Virus record (IMG/VR): IMGVR_UViG_3300023174_000343
Span: 1 to 38,751 of that record
DNA from: a virus
Direction: 5' to 3' (one strand)
DNA length: 38,751 nt
Made by a program: the position numbers and the translations under genes. Within the stretch, counting starts at the first letter, position 1, and each line of letters starts with the position of its first letter. Under the pieces are notes generated by a model. It did no database searches. It worked only from the letters and a program-made list of their open reading frames with translations, and had not been told where the DNA came from. Below, one piece after another: positions 33,633-38,751 of the stretch.

Positions 33633-34025
33633 TTATCGTGTTCTCTGTAGCGTTAAATCTAGCGTGATTGGAGCAGTCGTATTTAATATTGTAAATTCAA
33701 TAGTAACATTAATAGTCTGATCATCTGATGCTACGACGCAAATTATATCAATAATGTTAACCCTTGGCTCAAAAGAGGTAATAACATCCTGTATTGTTCT
33801 TTTTAACATGGCACCAAGCATTGGGGATGCTGGTTCAAATAGAAGTTTTCTAATTGGGCTACCGATCTCGCTGTGAAATGGTCGCTCGTAGTTGCCAGTT
33901 AAAATCAAGTTCTTTAGAGCATTCTTTACAGCATCCTCATCATAACGACGAGTAACGTCCATCGTCACGGGATTTTTCGTGAAATTTAGATCTAAATCCG
34001 AGAATGTTCTTGTATTATTTGCCAT
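33633..34025 (-). CDS. 25: Baseplate wedge protein gp25
   Basis: This 130-residue protein has almost the length of T4 gp25 (132). The hallmark segment ERPFHSEIGSPIRKLLFEPA (about 47-66) corresponds to T4 SRPFDPEFGCDLSDQLFENM. It is followed by TIQDVITSFEPRVNIIDIIC (T4 NIESAVRNYEPRIDKLAVNV), the lysozyme-like gp25/VgrG-associated fold shared with type VI secretion TssE. gp25 connects the wedge core to the sheath start. It lies 13 bases after the PAAR gene and directly abuts gp6, giving the order hub-spike-25-6-7-8 usual for T4-like aquatic phages. Confidence 0.95.
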   Translation of the reverse strand: MANNTRTFSDLDLNFTKNPVTMDVTRRYDEDAVKNALKNLILTGNYERPFHSEIGSPIRKLLFEPASPMLGAMLKRTIQDVITSFEPRVNIIDIICVVASDDQTINVTIEFTILNTTAPITLDLTLQRTR

Positions 34026-34038
34026 ATTCTTATTTAGG

Positions 34039-34338
34039 TTATTCTACCGAGGTCTTTGCATTTCCTTGAGCAACTTGGTCACCATCAGCGATTGGGTCAT
34101 TAACTCTGGCTGCTGCTTTACCTTCAAAGAAAGTTTTAGATGCGCCAGAGGTTATTTCTCGCTGACTTGTAGAATGAGTAACCAATCCTACCGTATGTGC
34201 GTCAAACTGATCGCCAACAGTCCCTATTAAAGTACCACCAACAAAACTTTTAGTGCATTGAACTTTAGTATTTAGACCAGTAGCAGCACCACCATCCTGT
34301 CCTTTACTCAGCGCACCTTTATATGTTAATGCGGTCAT
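34039..34338 (-). CDS. PAAR-repeat spike tip protein (99 aa)
   Basis: A small PAAR-type protein that sharpens the gp5 spike. The sequence shows QCTKSFVGGTLIGTVGDQFD, then HTVGLVTHSTSQREITSGAS, and KTFFEGKAAARVNDPIADGD; the V-x-G-[DN]-x-F...G-[ST]-x(n)-V-F-x-[EN]-G-[KR]-[PA]-A-A-R-[VL]-x-D pattern is diagnostic. PAAR proteins form a cone with a metal (often Fe or Zn) bound near the tip by His/Cys. Here H178-type positions cannot be assigned from sequence alone, but two His and one Cys are present. Its ATG overlaps the gp5 stop (ATGA), so spike and tip are translationally coupled, which fits their assembly as one piece. Confidence 0.9.
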   Translation of the reverse strand: MTALTYKGALSKGQDGGAATGLNTKVQCTKSFVGGTLIGTVGDQFDAHTVGLVTHSTSQREITSGASKTFFEGKAAARVNDPIADGDQVAQGNAKTSVE

Positions 34339-37300
34339 CCTTTTACTACTGCTCCTGGAGGGGTAATAGAATCAAGTAGAGTAAAACTACCTCTTGTATG
34401 AGTCTTATCATTAAGCATAGTAAACGCCATCTTTCTTCTAGATTCACCATAACCCATATGAACCCACACTTGATCTTGATAACGATATTCAAGGATTAGC
34501 TGATCATAAGGAAGGATCTTTTCTAGAGCAATTGCAAGTTCATATGTCTTGCGCATTCTATCTGGAAGTAACAATGCTATGTCAATAGCAAAACCCTTAC
34601 AGTGAGATGAGTTCGGCGACTCAGTTTTAATAACACCCTTCAAACGATAACCTGATGTAATCTTCCACTGTTTATTTCTTCCGCTAATACCACCTGGAAG
34701 AACTTCCAGTGCTGGTTCAAGAATATTTTGACAAGTCTGCGCTAGATTACATACAATTTCCTGAACAGTATATAATCTTATTTTACCATCTGGACCTGTT
34801 AATTGTTGATCCACCAACTTATGTTTACCGTTTAATCCACCATCCATTAACATACCTAATGTAAAATTCTTAGACATACGGTAGTCATCAGTAAAGTTTG
34901 TTGTAGCGTAGATAATCTTACAATCAGCTGGAACTACTGTGTTTGACCCACCAGATGCTGGCGCTGGAGTTTCAGCATTTACTGCAGGTGTAGGGTTGGC
35001 AACACCACTTTCTCTTGATTGTTGAGCTGACTGCGCTCTTCCTTCAGGTGTTGCGTAATCTTCTGGAGTTTCAGCAGCAGCACCATCCGCCACTCTACGA
35101 TCGGGTGGAATAAGTTGAGGTACTGTTGGATTTAATGGGTCTCCAGCAGGTGGTGGGGTTAAAGTAAAATCTTCAACATCTTGCGCACCAGATGCTCCAT
35201 TACCAAACTGTCCTTGAGAGTAATCCGCATTTAATGTTCCGCCAGCAAGGATATTCATATCTTCTGCTGATTCAATCTGAACTGATTCTGATTTAATACT
35301 TGTACCAACCCCAGCTTGGAAGAACATGTTGTTGGTAGATTTTATTGTGATATTATTGGCAGCAATATCTAATTTACCAACTGATTTTAATTGCATGTTG
35401 CCACCGACTGCAAGAGTAACATCATTGGCAGCGCCAATATCCAAATTATTACCAACTCTTACTGTTGCGTTTTGAGAAACTTCAATATTCGCATCAGTGC
35501 GACAGAAGATATTAGTATTACCATCAACTGTTAAGTTACACTCACCTCCAATCCAAACAAAACCATTACGTTCAGTAATCATAAAGTTGTCACCAACAAT
35601 ATAATTAGTCTGTGTTCCCATTGGATCTATTTCTTGATATGTTCCTGCTCTATGATAAGTATGGATACGTTCATATCCAGGTGTATCGTCAAACTCTTGA
35701 ATATGGCCAGCTTCAGATTCATAAACTTTATTGTATGGATATTGTGCACCATATGAAGGTAGATTTTGATCCCATGTACCCTGATCTACTGCTTTTGGCA
35801 CACCTTTACGAATCGAAGAATCTTTTTTCTGAACGATAGTACCTTCAACTAAACCACGAGCCAAACGATTCGTATCTGGTTCATTGATGTAATCTTTTAA
35901 AGGGTATTTGTTATTTGGATCTCTGAATCCAGTATTATCAGTTCCGTTTGCAATTGATGCTTCTGATGGTCCAGGTGTTGGGTTACCACCATCTGCTGGT
36001 GGTTCAACTGAAGGTGGGTTCGCATCTTTTTCTACTGCTCCACCAGCATCAGTTCCATAAAAATACTCATAATATTTTAATTTTCTTGCTGCAATATCTG
36101 GTGAATTAACACCAACTGCTTTCTTTGCTGCGTAGAAATAATCAGGATGTGCATTTGGTTTAACACCAGCTGGTACTCTATCTTTAATATAAAGCGCAGC
36201 TACCATTGCTGATACATTAATATCATTATCAAGCGAGTCAGGATTATTAACAATATCAATATTCAAACCAGCAGCGTTTGCTAGTTTCTGATAGCGAGCA
36301 TAGTTACCCTTACCAGTTAACTGAATAAAACCACGACCATAATATTTACCACCATCAGCATCTGTTTGATTGCCCAAGAAGTTTTTACCACGCTGTGTTG
36401 GACCATATACCCAACTAAAAAATTCTTCTCTAGTGACACCTTTCTTAGAAGCATCAGAATATTTTGCTGCTGTTTCTTCAGTTGTAAACGAGTAGATTTG
36501 TTTTAAGCGAGAAGCACTGTAATTATATCCTTCTAGTTGCGGGATCCACCCAGACTCACCACCAGCAATACCAAGTAAAGCACACTTCTGTTCTTTAGTG
36601 GTCAATCCAACTTTATCACAAGCAGCAATAAGTGCTTTAATACCATCAGATGCTTTACTTGCATTTGATGATGACTTTGGTGGTGGTACAGTTGGGATTG
36701 AGGTATTTGTTGTATTTGATGCTGGTGTAGCTGGAGTAGTTGCACTTGCAGCAGCAGGTGTAGTTTGAACAGGAGTACCATCACCACTAACAACTGGATT
36801 ACCATTGGAATCTGTTAATACAGTTGACGCTTTACTTTGATTTACTGCAGCTACGTTTGTTGCTGCAGGTTTGAATGTAATAATGTTTTCACCATAACCA
36901 GTAACTTCTTCGCTGATAGTTATTTGAGTTGATGAATCTATGGAAACAATAGTACAATTATTAGAAAGTCCAAAACCAAGGACTTTCATATTAGCAGCTA
37001 ATCCATTTGTAAGATTAGTTCTGTTTGTTTCTTTATCAATAAAGGTTAGTTGTTTACCAGTAACTGGACCTTCAATAGTTCTAAGAACAATATCTTTAAT
37101 CGCATAGGATTGAATAACAGTTGCGCTATCATCATCAGCAACTGGTTGTGGTGTTTGCGGAATACCACCAACAGTACCAAGCATAATTGGTTGCTGCATA
37201 TCTTCATCAGCAAACATAATAATAACAGTAGTACCTTCAACTGGACCAACTGGAGTATAACCAATACCATTCATGGCTGCAGAACCAATAGGCTGAACTG

Positions 37301-37430
37301 GAGTTGCCCATGGTAATTGCTGAGTTGGTAGTTGTGTTTTATCGTGGGTGTGTAACCCTACAATACGAACCTGACAACGACCAAGTTCTAATGGGTCTGA
37401 ACGACTTTCAACTACACCTGTATAAAACAT
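34335..37430 (-). CDS. 5: Baseplate hub/spike gp5 with GH19 glycosidase and C-terminal M15 peptidase (1031 aa)
   Basis: The spike that punctures the outer membrane and cuts peptidoglycan. Residues 1-95 are the OB-fold (VVESRSDPLELGRCQVRIVG; MFADEDMQQPIMLGTVGG). After a Pro/Ala/Thr linker, residues about 262-458 form a GH19 chitinase/endolysin-like domain: GGESGWIPQLEGYNYSASRL with E292 as likely acid, and YYGRGFIQLTGKGNYARYQ. Residues about 575-735 are the repeat-rich triple-stranded beta-helix. A second Pro-rich linker leads to an M15-type zinc peptidase (about 835-1000): ITSGYR, SSHCKGFAID with H943 and D950, and DQLILE...VWVHMGYG with E981 and H991. T4 gp5 has 575 residues and one lysozyme (GH24). 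Here the glycosidase family differs and a second enzyme is added. It overlaps its neighbours by 1 and 4 bases. Confidence 0.93.
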   Translation of the reverse strand: MFYTGVVESRSDPLELGRCQVRIVGLHTHDKTQLPTQQLPWATPVQPIGSAAMNGIGYTPVGPVEGTTVIIMFADEDMQQPIMLGTVGGIPQTPQPVADDDSATVIQSYAIKDIVLRTIEGPVTGKQLTFIDKETNRTNLTNGLAANMKVLGFGLSNNCTIVSIDSSTQITISEEVTGYGENIITFKPAATNVAAVNQSKASTVLTDSNGNPVVSGDGTPVQTTPAAASATTPATPASNTTNTSIPTVPPPKSSSNASKASDGIKALIAACDKVGLTTKEQKCALLGIAGGESGWIPQLEGYNYSASRLKQIYSFTTEETAAKYSDASKKGVTREEFFSWVYGPTQRGKNFLGNQTDADGGKYYGRGFIQLTGKGNYARYQKLANAAGLNIDIVNNPDSLDNDINVSAMVAALYIKDRVPAGVKPNAHPDYFYAAKKAVGVNSPDIAARKLKYYEYFYGTDAGGAVEKDANPPSVEPPADGGNPTPGPSEASIANGTDNTGFRDPNNKYPLKDYINEPDTNRLARGLVEGTIVQKKDSSIRKGVPKAVDQGTWDQNLPSYGAQYPYNKVYESEAGHIQEFDDTPGYERIHTYHRAGTYQEIDPMGTQTNYIVGDNFMITERNGFVWIGGECNLTVDGNTNIFCRTDANIEVSQNATVRVGNNLDIGAANDVTLAVGGNMQLKSVGKLDIAANNITIKSTNNMFFQAGVGTSIKSESVQIESAEDMNILAGGTLNADYSQGQFGNGASGAQDVEDFTLTPPPAGDPLNPTVPQLIPPDRRVADGAAAETPEDYATPEGRAQSAQQSRESGVANPTPAVNAETPAPASGGSNTVVPADCKIIYATTNFTDDYRMSKNFTLGMLMDGGLNGKHKLVDQQLTGPDGKIRLYTVQEIVCNLAQTCQNILEPALEVLPGGISGRNKQWKITSGYRLKGVIKTESPNSSHCKGFAIDIALLLPDRMRKTYELAIALEKILPYDQLILEYRYQDQVWVHMGYGESRRKMAFTMLNDKTHTRGSFTLLDSITPPGAVVKG

Positions 37431-38719
37431 TATTTCTTCCCATCAATATTTAATTGTAAACTATCCTTGATCAATTCCATATGACACTCATGGCGCTCTC
37501 TAGTTACGTAATGATTAATTGCAGAGATAATATAATAACCAGAAAACATCTTATCAACTAAATCTTGATCATCGTCTTCTTTGCTCACTGGTTGAATCTT
37601 GTTTAAAGTAACAGAAACCTTCTGCCCAACTGTATAGTCTGATCTTCCTGGAACTGTAATTTCAATCTTACTGGCTTCTGCCAATTTCATTAAAGAGATA
37701 CGTTCTTGAGCATACTTGTAATTAGTAGCATCACCAAAACCACTAAAGTTAGCATTATCTCTTGGATAATTTAGTATTAATGAATTAGATCTAAAAATAG
37801 CATTATCGCCAATTAATTTATTTGGGTTCAAGTGTTTTAGTTTTTCGTACTTATCTCTTATGTTATAATTTTTAGCATTGTATACTTTTCTATTTAAATC
37901 ATAAGAAACTAATTTAGAGGAATACATACCGCCACGAATCTTACTCATGTAATCATAACCAACGGGAATTGCGACTTCATCTATTCTTCTAAAATCTTCT
38001 TCTACATTTCTAGCATCACCACCATTTGGTAGAGAATCTCTAGTGTAGCCGTCTTTAGTAAATGACTGGTATAAACCATTAGTATAAAGAGTGTCTAGTG
38101 ATATAAAGTAAAACCCATATCGGTTTTCAAAGAATACATAGTTTGGAACATCATTTTTATTTACTGCGCCATCAGTAACCCATGTAATACACTTAGATGG
38201 CGACCAGAAGTTTGATATAAACTTCATCTGTTTGTCTGTTGGCTCAACAAAGATTTCTTTCTTAGTTTGCAAACCATTTACATTATCAGTAAGTAATGAC
38301 TTAATAATTTCCTCTGGTGTACCAGAATATACTTTACTAATCTTCTTGTTTAAATCAATAACAGCTTCTGGTGAAATAAAGTGTAAAACATATGAAACTA
38401 ATTTATCGCCAAGCAACACTCGATCAGTCATCTTATAGATGTAAAAGATGCCACGGATATTCTTTTTCTCATCGAGAGTTGGAGTTACAATTTCAATCTC
38501 AACCATCTCCTCACCAACGAATGGGAAGAGGTTTACTAAGTCAAATGATTCTCTTACTGTTAATGAACCAGATATAAATGGTGAAAATATATCTTCATAA
38601 ACAGTAATGGCGATTACTTGAGCAGCAATATCCTGTCTCAAACCACCGCTGGTAAATATGTCGCATTTCTCAATACTAACATCACCAGCAAATCTTAATT
38701 CTTTATCTACTGATTGCAT
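37430..38719 (-). CDS. 27: Baseplate hub protein, gp27-like (429 aa)
   Basis: The protein probably forms the trimeric hub ring that holds gp5 (T4 gp27, 391 residues). Direct identity to T4 gp27 is low, but the layout fits: an N-terminal domain with a beta-barrel character (EEMVEIEIVTPTLDEKKNIR, then GIFYIYKMTDRVLLGDKLVS), a helix with PEEIIKSLL, a segment NYVFFENRYGFYFISLDTLY, and a C-terminal barrel with VPGRSDYTVGQKVSVTLNKI and GYYIISAINHYVTRERHECH. Its stop overlaps the gp5 start in a TAATG, as expected for a partner made in equal numbers. Its ATG likewise overlaps the stop of an upstream gene whose end lies at the window edge. I am less sure of the gp27 name than of a hub role. Confidence 0.8.
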   Translation of the reverse strand: MQSVDKELRFAGDVSIEKCDIFTSGGLRQDIAAQVIAITVYEDIFSPFISGSLTVRESFDLVNLFPFVGEEMVEIEIVTPTLDEKKNIRGIFYIYKMTDRVLLGDKLVSYVLHFISPEAVIDLNKKISKVYSGTPEEIIKSLLTDNVNGLQTKKEIFVEPTDKQMKFISNFWSPSKCITWVTDGAVNKNDVPNYVFFENRYGFYFISLDTLYTNGLYQSFTKDGYTRDSLPNGGDARNVEEDFRRIDEVAIPVGYDYMSKIRGGMYSSKLVSYDLNRKVYNAKNYNIRDKYEKLKHLNPNKLIGDNAIFRSNSLILNYPRDNANFSGFGDATNYKYAQERISLMKLAEASKIEITVPGRSDYTVGQKVSVTLNKIQPVSKEDDDQDLVDKMFSGYYIISAINHYVTRERHECHMELIKDSLQLNIDGKK

Positions 38720-38751
38720 TAGATTTCATCTTTAAAGTTTTTAAGAATCGT
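38719..38751 (-). CDS. 3' end of an unidentified upstream gene (window edge)
   Basis: In the minus strand an open frame ends TILKNFKDEI followed by TAA at 38719-38721, whose last base is the first of the hub ATG (TAATG). The same junction type links several other genes here, which supports it as a true gene end. Ten residues do not allow a product call; baseplate assembly genes are the usual neighbours. Confidence 0.5.
   Translation of the reverse strand, partial: TILKNFKDEI

Noticed and set aside
34031-34038. CCTAAATA between the PAAR gene and gp25 as a late promoter
   Set aside because: It ends only five bases before the gp25 ATG, so a transcript starting there would have almost no leader; the motif is also the weakest match.
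1-38751. tRNA genes, integration sites or insertion sequences
   Set aside because: Coding density is nearly complete, gaps are at most 77 bases, and I saw no cloverleaf, transposase or terminal inverted repeats.

Overview
This window is an AT-rich, almost gap-free stretch of the structural region of a T4-like contractile-tailed phage (myovirus). Every gene I can support lies on the minus strand, so transcription runs from the right end to the left end. The core proteins look most like those of aquatic T4-like phages (cyanophage/pelagiphage-type myoviruses): a short gp7, a multidomain gp5, many glycine/threonine-rich fibre proteins, and small conserved virion proteins. The host cannot be named from the sequence. 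I see no tRNA, CRISPR array, integrase, insertion sequence or reverse transcriptase.

Layout in transcription order (right to left). (1) 38.7-33.6 kb, baseplate hub and spike: the last codons of an unknown gene, a gp27-like hub protein, a very large gp5 spike carrying both a GH19 glycosidase and an M15 peptidase domain, a PAAR spike-tip protein, and gp25. (2) 33.6-26.6 kb, wedge: gp6, a gp7 reduced to its C-terminal core, a small virion protein, and a gp8 swollen by glycine-rich beta repeats. (3) 26.5-18.8 kb: a 2149-residue virion protein, a small coiled-coil protein translationally coupled to it, and a tail fibre whose only five cysteines sit in the last 31 residues. (4) 18.7-16.5 kb: a cysteine-free protein of unknown function and a radical SAM/SPASM enzyme with its own late-type promoter. 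(5) 16.4-4.4 kb, fibre cluster: two small conserved virion proteins, then five fibre or tail-associated proteins (963, 919, 383, 960 and 564 residues). (6) 4.4 kb to the left end: neck and packaging genes gp13, gp14, gp15 and terminase gp17, then the first 20 codons of tail sheath gp18. gp16 is missing from its usual place between gp15 and gp17.

How the genes work together: the hub, spike and wedge genes build the baseplate and the cell-wall-cutting tip. The fibre cluster supplies host recognition. gp13/14/15 join head to tail, gp17 packages DNA, and gp18 begins the contractile sheath. Late transcription probably starts at TATAAATA-like sites placed in nearly every intergenic gap longer than about 18 bases. 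Three of these sites are followed at once by a stem-loop that would lie at or near the 5' end of the mRNA.

The best candidate for an undescribed system is at 16.5-19.9 kb. A canonical radical SAM/SPASM peptide-modifying enzyme sits beside a tail fibre with a Cys-rich C-terminal tip (CxxxC, then CxCxC ending the protein). I infer that the phage may modify its own fibre tip after translation, or build a metal- or thioether-bearing tip. The enzyme assignment is strong; the enzyme-substrate link is inference from gene position and cysteine placement.
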